Below, one piece after another: positions 1 through 10,371 of a DNA stretch of 64,000 nucleotides. Source of the stretch: an uncultured bacterium (GTDB taxonomy: Bacteria; Patescibacteriota; Minisyncoccia; Phycocordibacterales; UBA9973). Positions within the stretch are counted from its first letter, which is position 1. Every line of letters starts with the position of its first letter. Under the pieces are notes generated by a model, which worked only from the letters and a program-made list of their open reading frames with translations, ran no database searches and had not been told where the DNA came from. The position numbers were made by a program, and so were the translations under genes. The stretch covers positions 72,083 to 136,082 of the forward strand of contig CALAYS010000077.1 of NCBI GenBank assembly GCA_937895515.1. The letters are read 5' to 3'.

Positions 1-793
1 TTATAATAGAAACAATCTCATCATAACACTCAACCATAGCAACTTGCCCACGTTCAGTTTTGAGTTCAGTAACAAGAACTAGTCTATCCAGTTCGGCATG
101 ACAACCTATTTCATCTTGCATTATTTTCTGAACTAATTTACCTATCCCCTGAAAATAACCTTGCTCAACAATAGCAAATGTGGCAGCAAATGATGCCATA
201 AATTGTAATCTTTCAAGACAGTACAAGGCAACTATAGCCTTAAAAATCACATTATATGTAGACTGATCATTCTTGGCGATACCAAGAGTATATTTTGCAC
301 CAGTAATTTGTAGATCATTAAACACAGTAGCAACAACAGTGAGCCTATCAAGAACATTACTATTATGCATAACCCTAGAAAAAACCTCATTTGGGTTTGC
401 AACACACTGCCTAACAATTTCAGAATATGTAAGCGCATGCAATACCTCTATCTCACTAACCTTCTGCACAGCTGCCCAATATTCAGAATTTGTAATAAAT
501 GGAGCAAGTAATGGCGCTATTGCACGAGAAGCAACACTGTCTGCCTCCCATTGAAATGCTATATTCTCAAGCATAATATCATATGTGCTCTTTGGACAAC
601 TAAGCAGATCAAGTCTTGATTGCTCCAAGTTTATCTCATCCTCAGACCAGTCAATTGATTTTTGTAATTTATATATTGAGAATATTTCAGGATAGTGAAC
701 ATTTACACTATCGTATAATCCCGGTTCTTGACCAAGAAATAAGCCGTGCTGCCCAGTTTCCCATTCAGTATTTTTAAAATTAAATACAGACAT
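1..793 (-). CDS. nrdB: Ribonucleotide reductase class I small subunit, cut off by the left window edge
   Basis: The first 264 codons are present and the C-terminus lies outside the window. The product is the radical-generating subunit that partners the NrdA next door. Visible ligands of the di-metal centre are E83, E116 and H119 (E-x2-H), E194, E228 and H232 (here E-x3-H). Y123 sits four residues after H119, where the tyrosyl radical residue of class I enzymes lies. The start ATG overlaps the nrdA stop as TAATG, so translation is probably coupled. This part of the assignment rests on direct translation; the missing end cannot be judged. Confidence 0.9.
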   Translation of the reverse strand, partial: MSVFNFKNTEWETGQHGLFLGQEPGLYDSVNVHYPEIFSIYKLQKSIDWSEDEINLEQSRLDLLSCPKSTYDIMLENIAFQWEADSVASRAIAPLLAPFITNSEYWAAVQKVSEIEVLHALTYSEIVRQCVANPNEVFSRVMHNSNVLDRLTVVATVFNDLQITGAKYTLGIAKNDQSTYNVIFKAIVALYCLERLQFMASFAATFAIVEQGYFQGIGKLVQKIMQDEIGCHAELDRLVLVTELKTERGQVAMVECYDEIVSII

Positions 794-3042
794 TACATCT
801 TACATGCGCCACTAGCACATGCCTCCAAGTTATCCATCTTATTAACCTTAACGCCAGAAGCGCTATTTATATAGTATCTAGTTTTCATACCACATTTATG
901 ACGATATAAAAACTCTTGCAACATTGTCTTTGTATCAATTTTTCTATTGGCACCATCTTCAGAATATCTAACATAAAAGTCAGCAGATATAGCTTGACCA
1001 CACCATTTTTGAAGAATTGCATAAAACTCTATCATATCTTTTGTAGGGATATCCCAAGCAAATTGATATTGGTGCTGAAGATCTTCCCATTCTGGGGCTA
1101 TAAAAACACGCTTGTTGTCATTATCTGTTTTAATAACAACACTTTCCCTTATTGGATAAGGGCCATTAGACGTGTTGCTTGCCCCGCTTGACGATTCACA
1201 AGGCATATAGGCCTCCAAAACAGAGTTTCTTATTCCACCATTTGCAATAATATCAGCCCTTAGGGATTCCCAATCAAACATGTTTGGCTGAGCGGTTATG
1301 GTGTCAACGTATTTGCAGTAAGTATCAATTGGCAACCATCCATCTGGATATTTGCTGTGCTCCATGCCAACACATACACCACGCTCAACAGAAAGCCTCA
1401 AGGAGGCTCTATGGAGCCAATAGGAGTGCATTTCAGCAAGTCTATGTATATAGTCCTTGCCAGATTGTGAATCATACCATAGGCCCTTATAGGCCATATC
1501 ATAAGCAATATTGGTAATACCAATACCAGCAGATCTTCTTGATTTTGCAGTGGTTTCCAAACTTGGGAATGGATATTCCATGATATCTATAACATTATCA
1601 ATAATAAGTAATGCATAATAGGCAACATCTTCATATTCATCTGGCTGAACTCTGCCAGCAACAATTGCCATAAGATTACACAATCCTATTTCGCCATCAG
1701 AAGTAGCAGAATATAAATCCATCATACTAGTAAAAGGCTTAGTTGGAAGAGCTATTTCCATACATAAATTGGAAGAATTAATTCTATCCTTAAATGGAGT
1801 ATGATGATTTATGTTATCAACAGCAAATTCATAATTTCTACCAACCTCATAAGAATTAACCAAAAAGGTGATAGCTACATCTCTAGCAGGCACAAGTCTC
1901 TTTGGGATAGAGTCATCATTCAAATATTTATTATAAAGTTTAACAAATAATGTCTGATCACCGGAATACATAGAGTCCCATAAGTCTTTTGCATAACAAT
2001 AGCTTATAAGCATCCATTGCTCACTTTTTGCAACCTTTTCAAGAAACATCCTGTTATAAGAAAGAGCATAATCTATATCTTTTATTTTCTTTTCAGAAAT
2101 AGTAGTTGGATGACGAAGCACAAGAAGGTCTTCAATTTCTGGATCAAGAGCATTAAAGAATACAGTTGCAGCTCCTCCACGCCCAGCTTGAACATTTGCA
2201 TTTACATTTTTTTCTATAACACGATAATATGGAAGTTTACCCATGTGTTCAATAGTTCCACCACGAACAGGATCACCCTTACTTCTGGTGAATATAGTGC
2301 CTCCAATACCAGCAGAAGCACATGTCATCATATAAGCAATATGATCACCAACAGCCAATGATGGAATATTATCATCAGAAGCAAAAACACAACATGATGC
2401 AAGACCACGATGAGGAGTGCCAAGATGAAGCATGTATGGGCTTGGAGCATTAAGCTTTTTATCACTTAGATAAGTATATACTTTTTTAACATCATGGATT
2501 CTACGATCAGCGGGTTGATTATTCATAGATGCTAAGGCAACACGCATATACATAAACTGAGGAGTTTCATAGCATTTGCCATTAACCTTATCAGTTACGG
2601 AGTACTTCTCACGTATCTGCTTAAGTTCAGAATGAATACATCTCAGATCCTTAGAGTGATCAATTACAGAATTGAGTTCATCTAGTTCATCATCTGAGTA
2701 ATTCATATTGGCCCATAATCCCTTAAGGATCATGCCATGATACATTTCTTTGAGACCAGGAATGCTTGTATGATCTCCAAATACTATTTTGTAAGTATCA
2801 CCAGCATATAGTCTTCCAGCCATATATAGATGCGCTTCATCAGCTCTATCAATACATGCCATTATCATAGCAGCCTGTAGATCAGATGTTGTACACTTGT
2901 CATAACATTTTTTAACAGCGTCAAGAGCAATAGACGACCACTCAACCCCATTAATATTAGAGGCCCATTCGGCCCACTTATTTAATTTGTCGGGATTAAA
3001 CAGCTCTACTGTTCCATCTCTTTTTATAATTTGATTTATCAC
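793..3042 (-). CDS. nrdA: Ribonucleotide reductase class I large (catalytic) subunit
   Basis: 749 aa, the usual length of NrdA. It reduces ribonucleoside diphosphates to deoxynucleotides for phage DNA synthesis. An N-terminal ATP-cone-like segment (first 90 aa, starting INQIIKRDG) suggests allosteric control. The active-site cysteine lies in ASCCVF, the radical site N-x-C-x-E is seen as NLCMEI, and the phosphate-binding PCESSSGASNTSNG loop follows. The C-terminal tail carries the reducible cysteine pair CASGACKM. The stop codon overlaps the nrdB start. Together with ThyA and DHFR near 35-37 kb it makes the phage largely self-sufficient for dNTPs. Confidence 0.96.
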   Translation of the reverse strand: MINQIIKRDGTVELFNPDKLNKWAEWASNINGVEWSSIALDAVKKCYDKCTTSDLQAAMIMACIDRADEAHLYMAGRLYAGDTYKIVFGDHTSIPGLKEMYHGMILKGLWANMNYSDDELDELNSVIDHSKDLRCIHSELKQIREKYSVTDKVNGKCYETPQFMYMRVALASMNNQPADRRIHDVKKVYTYLSDKKLNAPSPYMLHLGTPHRGLASCCVFASDDNIPSLAVGDHIAYMMTCASAGIGGTIFTRSKGDPVRGGTIEHMGKLPYYRVIEKNVNANVQAGRGGAATVFFNALDPEIEDLLVLRHPTTISEKKIKDIDYALSYNRMFLEKVAKSEQWMLISYCYAKDLWDSMYSGDQTLFVKLYNKYLNDDSIPKRLVPARDVAITFLVNSYEVGRNYEFAVDNINHHTPFKDRINSSNLCMEIALPTKPFTSMMDLYSATSDGEIGLCNLMAIVAGRVQPDEYEDVAYYALLIIDNVIDIMEYPFPSLETTAKSRRSAGIGITNIAYDMAYKGLWYDSQSGKDYIHRLAEMHSYWLHRASLRLSVERGVCVGMEHSKYPDGWLPIDTYCKYVDTITAQPNMFDWESLRADIIANGGIRNSVLEAYMPCESSSGASNTSNGPYPIRESVVIKTDNDNKRVFIAPEWEDLQHQYQFAWDIPTKDMIEFYAILQKWCGQAISADFYVRYSEDGANRKIDTKTMLQEFLYRHKCGMKTRYYINSASGVKVNKMDNLEACASGACKM

Positions 3043-3098
3043 TAACTAGACAACCTCAAATAATTTTATTATTCATGTGCCTGTATCTTCACAGAAAA

Positions 3099-4274
3099 TC
3101 ATTCCATAACCTCAAATTTTCCATCATTAACAACACCATCACGAATTGCTATACCAACAGGGAATATTGGAATACCATCATCACTAAAAGTTTGATACTT
3201 AACAGTAAGCCATTTGGTTTTATAATTTTCTAGATTTCGAAACTGTTCTTCACGAGAAGCGTTATCGCCAACACATCTAACCTTAAAGGTTCTAGGATCA
3301 TCATTGCTAAGTCTACATACAAAAATACATTGACCTTTTGCAAGGCCATCACCTTCTTCACCATCAACTATTTCAAATTCAGATTCAAGAAAATCCTTAT
3401 ATTTCAATAAGTTATTACTTCTATGCTTAAGATCATACTTACCAGTATAATTTCTAATCATAGTGCCTTCATACATATCCGCCACAAACTTTGCATGGTA
3501 TACAAATATTTCATCTTCATCATCTACAATGAATGTAGGAGTCAAGACGACTGGAGCATCAGCATGTGCATTAATAGCCATACTAAAAGTATCATAGATG
3601 TGAGCAAGCCTATCTTTGTAATTCTCATTAGAAACATAGTCATAAACCCAATATTCAAGCTTACCAAGATTTACATCAACTTCATCTTCATTTTTTATAG
3701 CAGTAACTATCTCTTGAAAGGTTAAATCTCTATTGAATATTTCGCCATCAAAGATATCACCATTAGACATATGCTCATTACAAAAATCAAGAATATGTTT
3801 TATAACTGAATATTTTTTACCACCTCTACTGTAGGCAATACAACTTCCATTATTTTTGGAAATAATACACCTAACCCCGTTTAGCTTTGGCTGAACAAGG
3901 CAAGGAAAGTTGATATATTTTTTACGTTTAGAGTATTCGTGAGCAAGCATCGGAAGTGGAATTTCTACTTCTTCTGCGGTTTTTAAAAGGTCAATTGAAG
4001 ATACATATTGTTCATCTCTCTTCTTCTCGACAAGAGCTTTAGCTTCCAATATTGCTTGTTGCAAATGAGTCGTCTCATTAGACTTACCAATATTTTTACC
4101 AACCTCTAGCTTTCTTGAAGAGCTAACAATCTTACCATTTACATAGCCATGGTCAACGATTATTTCTGAATATTTATCAAATGTTTTAACCGAAACAGCC
4201 CATTGTTTAGGCTTACCAGTAGAGGACAATCCATAAAGAATTGTATAAAAACTCAAATTATTTTCTTCTGTCAT
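3099..4274 (-). CDS. ATP-dependent DNA ligase with N-terminal WGR-like domain
   Basis: 391 aa. The nucleotidyltransferase motif I K-x-N-G (PKLNGVRC) supplies the adenylated lysine. Downstream are motif III (FDGEIF), motif IV (EGTMIR) and a motif V-like YKDFLESEFEIVDG stretch, followed by an OB-fold-like C-terminus. The first ~90 residues (WAVSVKTFDKYSEIIVDHG) resemble a WGR domain, which binds DNA ends in other ligases and PARPs. It should seal nicks during replication or repair. The gene overlaps the upstream endonuclease gene by 17 nt, in keeping with a co-transcribed repair set. Confidence 0.85.
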   Translation of the reverse strand: MTEENNLSFYTILYGLSSTGKPKQWAVSVKTFDKYSEIIVDHGYVNGKIVSSSRKLEVGKNIGKSNETTHLQQAILEAKALVEKKRDEQYVSSIDLLKTAEEVEIPLPMLAHEYSKRKKYINFPCLVQPKLNGVRCIISKNNGSCIAYSRGGKKYSVIKHILDFCNEHMSNGDIFDGEIFNRDLTFQEIVTAIKNEDEVDVNLGKLEYWVYDYVSNENYKDRLAHIYDTFSMAINAHADAPVVLTPTFIVDDEDEIFVYHAKFVADMYEGTMIRNYTGKYDLKHRSNNLLKYKDFLESEFEIVDGEEGDGLAKGQCIFVCRLSNDDPRTFKVRCVGDNASREEQFRNLENYKTKWLTVKYQTFSDDGIPIFPVGIAIRDGVVNDGKFEVME

Positions 4275-4740
4275 TATATTTCATATTTAAATATTGTTGT
4301 TTTCTATAAGCTCTTGCATCTGCTAAGATCTTATTTTGAGAAGCTGTAAAACATTCAAAAGAATAATCGGAATCTATTATTGAATTAGATACAATAGACT
4401 TAAGAGAATCGACATTATTTGGAATATTAGAGTCATTGAATCTAACAATGGCTATACCATTAGTATTTGCCCAATCAGACTTAGTACTATCACGTTTTAT
4501 TGATGCGATATATCCACACTCATCTTTATGAAAGTGCGGAACATATTCAGTATGCTGACGACCATCAAATTCAATTGCGACACCAAGGTGTTTAATGAAT
4601 ATATCAAAACGTTGTCCAAGATCAGGAATCATTAGTTCCCAATATACATTGTTTTGTCCATATATATCACAACACATGTCAAAAAGAATCTTCTGTGGCT
4701 TAGAGCCTCTATCGTCACTTACTCCTGGAAGCTGTGCCAA
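4258..4740 (-). CDS. Small PD-(D/E)XK (VSR/EDxHD-like) endonuclease
   Basis: 160 aa. The core RFDIFIKHLGVAIEFDGRQH gives the D-x(n)-E-x-D pattern of VSR-type PD-(D/E)XK nucleases. The same core, with H or N in place of the second D, is seen in the intron-encoded proteins at 12247-12954 and 22185-22994. It sits between the ligase gene and an unknown gene, overlapping both. It could be a repair nuclease, or a free-standing homing endonuclease that moved into the replication region. No intron is visible around it, so I favour a free-standing enzyme. Confidence 0.6.
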   Translation of the reverse strand: MAQLPGVSDDRGSKPQKILFDMCCDIYGQNNVYWELMIPDLGQRFDIFIKHLGVAIEFDGRQHTEYVPHFHKDECGYIASIKRDSTKSDWANTNGIAIVRFNDSNIPNNVDSLKSIVSNSIIDSDYSFECFTASQNKILADARAYRKQQYLNMKYNDRRK

Positions 4741-5038
4741 TTATTTCATCCTTTGATATTATTACTTTCTTATCTTGATCATAAAGTCCACTAGACACAA
4801 AGAAGTCGTAATAAGCAGCAAACTGCTCATCTGAAATTTTAGCTAGATTTAAAGAGGCAAACATATCTGGAAGAAATTTATTTATAACGCGTTCTATATA
4901 CATAGAAGAGGTATTCTTATCAACGAATAGGATTATAAAATCACCATCATCAATAAGAATGCCACAAACACGTTGATTGCCATATGAATCAATCATAGGA
5001 ATACCCTTATCAGGGGTAGTAAGATATTTTAATTTCAC
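4715..5038 (-). CDS. Hypothetical protein, 107 aa
   Basis: Not recognised. It starts MKLKYLTTPDKGIPMIDSYG and is rich in acidic and hydrophobic residues, with no signal peptide or membrane segment. It overlaps the next gene by 26 nt and its own start overlaps the stop of the upstream gene by 4 nt, so it belongs to the same polycistronic unit as the nucleases around it. No function is inferred. Confidence 0.7.
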   Translation of the reverse strand: MKLKYLTTPDKGIPMIDSYGNQRVCGILIDDGDFIILFVDKNTSSMYIERVINKFLPDMFASLNLAKISDEQFAAYYDFFVSSGLYDQDKKVIISKDEIIGTASRSK

Positions 5039-5844
5039 TTAATTGGTTTTCCAAAAAACTTATTCTTTGTACATGAAAGCTTAAAGGAACAAGATCCACA
5101 ATGTCCAAGATTAGAAAAATTAGGCAATGTAAATGACTTATATCTAGAGGCAACCTGTCTAAGATGATCCGTAACAGTAATCTTGCTTAAAGATATTTTT
5201 GAATTTGACGCAAACAAATTCCAGTCATATCCAATATAATAAATATTCTGGACACCTATAGATGCCTCATCGCAATAATCAAGAGCAGCTAAAAGCTTAA
5301 CATTATAGCCAACATGACTATCAGCACCGGATTGTTTACGTAGCAACAAAAATATATCTGTATTAGTTTTACTAACCAAAACAGCATCTATATATGTCTT
5401 ATATGCATTTCTAGGTCTTATCCCGACAGTGGAATAAAAATCTAGCATAGAAGCTATATGTTGATAATTACCAAGCAATGAATGCAAAGCAGTATGAGCC
5501 TCAATTATCTTGGTATATAAACGCAAAGCTATAGTCTTATTAACATCTGATTCAGGATCAAAAAGATTAAAAAACGAAGCAGTAGCAGTAGACTGTAAAC
5601 TTTCAAGTGTAAGCTTAGGATTATTAATATACTCTTTAACAACCTTATCAAAAATAAGAACAGCAGCTAAATACGGAGTATCTTTGTACCGTTCTATTTC
5701 TATAAAATCATAAGATGGAAATGAATCCTTATATATGTTTTGAGATTCAGGATAAAAACCTATATATGGACATATAGAATCTACTGGAAAATCAGTAGAT
5801 AAAAATTTAGTCATCTGGCTTATATCCTCCAGCATCATTATCAA
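5035..5844 (-). CDS. Hypothetical protein with C-terminal cysteine cluster (possible PD-(D/E)XK/Fe-S protein)
   Basis: About 260 aa. The C-terminus GHCGSCSFKLSC has the C-x2-C-x5-C spacing that closes an iron-sulfur cluster in Cas4/AddB-type nucleases. I cannot find a convincing D...ExK active site, so nuclease function is only suggested. The true start may be one of the internal Met codons (MLEDIS or MTKFLS), because the longest frame overlaps the helicase exon by 38 nt. It is coupled by 4 nt overlap to the following gene. Confidence 0.6.
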   Translation of the reverse strand: MIMMLEDISQMTKFLSTDFPVDSICPYIGFYPESQNIYKDSFPSYDFIEIERYKDTPYLAAVLIFDKVVKEYINNPKLTLESLQSTATASFFNLFDPESDVNKTIALRLYTKIIEAHTALHSLLGNYQHIASMLDFYSTVGIRPRNAYKTYIDAVLVSKTNTDIFLLLRKQSGADSHVGYNVKLLAALDYCDEASIGVQNIYYIGYDWNLFASNSKISLSKITVTDHLRQVASRYKSFTLPNFSNLGHCGSCSFKLSCTKNKFFGKPIK

Positions 5845-6115
5845 TAGCCGCTTGTTGTCTATCGGCTTGATTAGCCATTGTTAAATCCTTCATAGCTTGC
5901 TCAGTCATTTCAACAAAGAATGCTTTATCAGGCCAAGACTTAAGCCACAAAGTACCTTTAAAAGAAGAAACCTTGTTCTTTCCGTAGTATGCTTCGACTA
6001 TCGGTTGCTTATGACCACCATCATAAGACCAGTGATAATGATCAGAATCATCACGTTTAGAATGTAGATCGCTGTACATGTGTATTATGGCATTAGCATC
6101 ATATTCAAATGAATT
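5807..6115 (-). CDS. Replicative primase-helicase, exon 2 (C-terminus)
   Basis: 102 aa that complete the helicase encoded at 7169-9415. The frame opens with NSFEYDANAIIHMYSDLH and ends in the FGKNKxSSFKGTLWLK-like tail, the conserved last helicase motif of Twinkle/DnaB-type phage enzymes. Joining exon 1 after GCT (7169) to AAT (6115) restores ...SDIAEA|NSFEYDAN... in frame. Intron end nucleotides (T before the 5' site, G as last intron base) follow the group I rule. A Met codon at 6079 is internal, not a start. Confidence 0.85.
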   Translation of the reverse strand, partial: NSFEYDANAIIHMYSDLHSKRDDSDHYHWSYDGGHKQPIVEAYYGKNKVSSFKGTLWLKSWPDKAFFVEMTEQAMKDLTMANQADRQQAAIDNDAGGYKPDD

Positions 6116-7168
6116 CTTTAGTATTAATATTCAGTCGTTAATTGAATATCTGTATTTGTAATATATGTTTTTATAAAATTTATAGGATTATCAGATAAAA
6201 TTTCAGTATGTCCTTTAAAATGCAATCCAGAATCATATCTGAAAGTATCGACGATTATTTGCTCCAATTTAAATAAGTCAAGTGGAGTGCCATCAAGAAT
6301 ACAAATTCTTTCAATACATAAACATGAAGAATCATGCTTTATTTGGGCAAATCTATTATTTAAATTTTTAGAAAGACCAACCTTATACAAGATGCGATTA
6401 TCAAAAATTAATTTTATCAAATAACATCTAATATTAACTATCTGCCCTCTAGAAATAGTAGTAAAGTTAATACCACCATCAGCTTTTCCTTTTATATCAT
6501 AACACTTAGGACATTTAGAATTATGTCTAATAATATTAGCAACATATTGTGAAAATTTACCATGAAGAGGACAATAGCAACTTATCTTAGAAGCATAACC
6601 ATTATATGAACTTAAATCATAAACATAACCATACAGTCGATTATTGTTTTCAATAATAGGATAAAGCAAAAGCTTAGTTTTTTCTAATTTTAATTTATAT
6701 AGGTTTTCCATTGCGCATTTTTTACATCCAGTTCCCTTTATAATATTCATGGGCAAAGCTAAAAACTGACCATGAACAGGACAGATAAGCGATATATGAG
6801 TTCTAGCATTTTTATAACTAGAAATATCATATGTATAATCTGGATGATGCTTATGAAGTGCATCTATTAATTTTTGCATATTATTACTTACAGCTTTATG
6901 TTTCCATAAAGAATAGACTATATCTTCACCCATTATTATGGGGTCTTGTATTTCGGATCACTTGATCCTACGCTTATTTCAAAGCTAGTCGTTGAACCTT
7001 CCTCTATTCGAGGCTCGGCTGCTGATTGCCACACTACTAAATTATTTTTAAGCATTCACACTTTAGCATATTTCATCTATATGTTGTAGCTAATTTAGCT
7101 TACGCGGGATTCCAGCAATTAACAAGATTTCAGATATACATTACTGTATATTAGGCCAATTTATAATT
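6116..7168 (-). mobile_element. Group I intron in the primase-helicase gene
   Basis: 1053 nt between the exons. The 5' end follows exon GCT, and the 3' end is ...TAAAG before AAT. Catalytic-core blocks are visible on the minus strand: AAGGTTCAACGACT (6987-7000) and GATATAGTCT (about 6911-6920). Both recur in the introns at 16832-17893, 18017-19209 and 21928-23052. A homing endonuclease gene fills the 3' half. The insertion interrupts the helicase motif SDIAEA. Confidence 0.85.
6124..6933 (-). CDS. Intron-encoded homing endonuclease, zinc-finger plus GIY-YIG-like (T5orf172/Mug113 type)
   Basis: 269 aa inside the helicase intron. Two C-x2-H...C-x2-C modules (CPVHGQF...CKKC and CPLHGKF...CPKC) are probable DNA-binding zinc fingers. 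They are followed by a C-terminal domain with YKVGLSKNLNNRFAQI and a GHTE motif, as in divergent GIY-YIG nucleases. The protein at 16854-17621 has the same plan. The reading frame opens within the intron core (GEDIVYSLWKHKAV), a peptide also legible in the dnaE intron 2 core in another frame, so the two introns are close relatives. Confidence 0.75.
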   Translation of the reverse strand: MGEDIVYSLWKHKAVSNNMQKLIDALHKHHPDYTYDISSYKNARTHISLICPVHGQFLALPMNIIKGTGCKKCAMENLYKLKLEKTKLLLYPIIENNNRLYGYVYDLSSYNGYASKISCYCPLHGKFSQYVANIIRHNSKCPKCYDIKGKADGGINFTTISRGQIVNIRCYLIKLIFDNRILYKVGLSKNLNNRFAQIKHDSSCLCIERICILDGTPLDLFKLEQIIVDTFRYDSGLHFKGHTEILSDNPINFIKTYITNTDIQLTTEY

Positions 7169-9415
7169 AGCTTCTGCAATATCACTATTACTTGGCTTCA
7201 GTCCATATGGAAGTTTTCTATATTCAATAGTGCCAATGATAGTAGCGCCGCTTTTTACAGCCAGTGCTTTTATTTCATGTGATAGAAACTTATACTTTTG
7301 TCTACTTTCATCATATTGAGGAACTGCAATCAAGTGAATATTATCAACAAACATAAATATATGTCTGTCTGGATATTTTTCAGCATAGTGTTTAAGTACG
7401 CTTTGAATAAACTCAAGACTCTTTCCATGTTCACTATCAAGAAGTATATATCTATCATTTTCAGCAAGAGACAATAGCTTCTTATATGAAACAGCACGTT
7501 CTTCCATGATGGCTTCATATTCAACTGAATCTTTATACAAGTATGGAGTAGCAACCTTATTGATATTTAGCAAATCAAAAAGCTCTCTGTTGTTAACATA
7601 GGCTCTTTTTGCCATATCATAGCTTATTATTCTTGGTAGCAATTCTTTGGCACTATCATCTATAGTTAAATAGATACACATAGCATCTTCGTTAAGAGTA
7701 GCTAGATTCCAAGAAATATTGGCAAAAAACGAAGTTTTACCAGAGTTAGCAGCAGCGCCAAGAAGTATAAGCTTCTGACTCAGGTCTCCGCTAAGGGCAC
7801 TATTAAAGATTCTAAAATCATCACCAAAGTTATATTGAGTATGACCATCTTCAGCCTCCTGATAGGCTTTTATACTTAATAAATCTGCAACTCTAGAATC
7901 AGTATCAAGCACTGAAGACTTAAATTGTTTATCAATATTTTGTATACGATCAAGTGCAACAGACAATACAGTCTCTATGCCAGAAACATTACCTTCCTGA
8001 AGCTGATTCATAACTTCATCAATAACAGATTTTTTAGCCTTGGCAATACGTTGATCATCAGCATTTACTATTCTACTAACTTCATCACGTATAGCTTTTT
8101 CAGATATGCCAGTATATTGAGATAGCTCCTTAATCATGCCCTCTCTTTTAATTGAGGATGGATCATTTGCAACAATAGGAACCATAGCAAGACAGATTGA
8201 TTCAGCATCGGCATTTTCATCAAAATCAAATTGCTGTAAACGCCAAGCAAACGGATCTATCTTTGGAAGCTTTAGAAATAATTCAGCACCATACTTGCGA
8301 AGATATTCATCTGGATCAATTTTAATCTTAGTAAGAACACCATCTTCATCTGGAACCATTTCATCTGGAAGGAATACAAATCTTATCTTAATATCATGCA
8401 CTTTCTTAAGTGCATCATCAAGAATCTGTTTTGCCTTCATCATCCCAGCATCATCGTTATCAAGGCATATAATGATGTCATAAACACCATTGCGCCTAAA
8501 CATATTTAGATGATTTTCATTAAGTCCAAGACCACATATTGCTACGGCATTAGTTATACCAACAGAATGAGCAGTAACAGCATCAGCATTGCCTTCAAAC
8601 ACTATAGTAGGGGTGGGCTTTGTTTTTGCAGAATGGAAGAGGTAGAGGAGTTCACTTTTACGTCCAATTCCACATCTAGAATTAACCTTAGTATTGATAA
8701 ACTTTGTTCCATTTATCAATCTACCAGAATCATCCTTTATGCCATCATATTTTAGATTTCTAGCGGAGAAGGCAACAGGTCTTCCATGCTCATCAAAGAT
8801 TGTAAAGATTAAAGTGTCTTGATTAAAAACCTTAGCATGATCTAAATCATTTTCTTCCATGAACTTATAGCTATAGCCAAGTCCCTTGAGATATGACTTT
8901 AAATGATCTAAATCATAACAGCATCCAATACCAATTGTTTTAGCAAACTCTGGATTCCAATTTCGCCTATTAAGTTCAACAAGATGAGATTCAGAAAAGT
9001 CTTGATATGTTATATAGGTATGTATAGATTTATACATATTAACAATATTCATCTCATAGATTTCATCTTCAGAAAGTCTAGAAAATTCTAAAGGAACATT
9101 ATATTTCTTGGCCAAATAAACAACAGTATCATCAATAAAACCAGGACCAACTATTGGCCTATGTTCATTGACATGACAAGCATTAAACAAGTCATAAACA
9201 GCACCACAACTGTGACATTTCAGCAATGGAACATTTGTATCTCTAAGTCTAAACATAGACATAGATGGATTTGTATCGTTATGTTCGGGATTTATGCAAA
9301 GCAATTTCTTCCCAGATGTAAGATCTACTCCATATTTCTCCTCTATATATTCAGGAAGAAACATTTTGATTTTTAACAACTGATCTTCAAGATTTTTAAT
9401 CTTAATAAACGACAT
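7169..9415 (-). CDS. Replicative primase-helicase, exon 1
   Basis: 749 codons; with exon 2 the protein is 851 aa. The order is a CHC2-type zinc-binding domain (CINPEH ... CHSCG, residues ~38-70), then a TOPRIM primase (EGNADAV and LDNDDAG, ~270-325). A RecA-like helicase follows with Walker A AAANSGKTS (~550) and Walker B FMFVDNIH. It unwinds the fork and primes lagging-strand synthesis with the Pol III encoded next door. Without splicing, translation would stop nine codons into the intron (ANYKLA then stop). Confidence 0.92.
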
Positions 9416-9427
9416 TTAAAATTCCAA

Positions 9428-10369
9428 TTATAATTGGTTTTGTGTTGCCTTATGACTAGCACACAAATCGCTATAGTTACAGTAAACAACACTGCATTGA
9501 TAGTCACCAATAGTTTTTTTATCAGGAGCTTTCATATACTCCTCATACTTAGTCTTATAGATTAAACCAAGTTTATATTTTTCCTGTATTTGGGTATCAG
9601 TATATCTATGCTGAAACTCTGGCGCAGGCACCTCGTCGTTCTTTAGATATTCAACTAAAGAATCAAATCTATTTTTAATACCAGAATAAGTAATTCTACG
9701 ATCTATATACTTATACTCTGAACCATAGAAATCAGTTGTGGTAATCTTTGGATAGAATTCACCTTCTTCTTCATGAAGAGTTATATGGAACTCCTTATTA
9801 TTTTCAGGACCACTACATGATCTATCAATATAGTTAAGAATAACACCATCGACCTGCTCACCAAATGTACACAAGTATATAAATGATTGAATTAGATTCT
9901 GGTCTTTAGGTCTGGGCTTCTGATCTCTAGCTCCACAAATATCTTTCTTTGCAGAATAATTGGCTGCACCATAAGTCTTGTTCTCAACAATCCATTTACC
10001 AGTATCGGTTTTTGGATCGTAATTAGGACCTTTAATAAGAATATCTATTTCGCCACTAACAAACAAATCATGATTAGCAAACTTAACACTGTTCGCAAGC
10101 CATAATCCCATTTGTTTAAGTTGTTCTATAAGATAGTCTTCCCAGATGTTACCAGCTGCAAAAATCCATTGAGAATATATACCGGATGGGTTAGATTCCG
10201 AATAGCCTCTAAATTTATAGAATTGTTGTCTAAGACATGAACCAATAACAGTTCTGTTATCAATAGCATTAAGACAAGAAGCAGATGATGGATAGAAAGC
10301 AGGGAATCTATCAGTTGATAAATGTGATTTAGACATTAAGTGTTCACTTAAAATATCATTCAAATACAT
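9428..10369 (-). CDS. Cas4/RecB-like PD-(D/E)XK nuclease with Fe-S cysteines
   Basis: 313 aa. GEIDILI...WIVENKTYG supplies the D and ExK catalytic residues of RecB-family nucleases. One cysteine near residue 63 (GSCLRQQFY) and three at the C-terminus (C-x5-C-x5-C in QCSVVYCNYSDLC) match the four-cysteine iron-sulfur arrangement of Cas4/AddB. It probably resects DNA ends for RecA-mediated recombination. There is no cas1/cas2 or CRISPR array in the window, so an adaptation role is not suggested. Confidence 0.8.
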   Translation of the reverse strand: MYLNDILSEHLMSKSHLSTDRFPAFYPSSASCLNAIDNRTVIGSCLRQQFYKFRGYSESNPSGIYSQWIFAAGNIWEDYLIEQLKQMGLWLANSVKFANHDLFVSGEIDILIKGPNYDPKTDTGKWIVENKTYGAANYSAKKDICGARDQKPRPKDQNLIQSFIYLCTFGEQVDGVILNYIDRSCSGPENNKEFHITLHEEEGEFYPKITTTDFYGSEYKYIDRRITYSGIKNRFDSLVEYLKNDEVPAPEFQHRYTDTQIQEKYKLGLIYKTKYEEYMKAPDKKTIGDYQCSVVYCNYSDLCASHKATQNQL

Positions 10370-10371
10370 TA

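Noticed and set aside
273..554. Plus-strand reading frames in the first 5 kb
   Set aside because: They lie antisense to clearly coding nrdB, nrdA and ligase genes and show no protein-like conservation.
6079..6079. Separate 90-aa gene starting at the Met at 6079
   Set aside because: The frame continues upstream to the splice site and supplies the conserved last helicase motif, so it is exon 2.
9428..10369. CRISPR adaptation module based on a Cas4-like nuclease
   Set aside because: No cas1/cas2, no repeat-spacer array; lone Cas4/RecB-like nucleases are common in phages.
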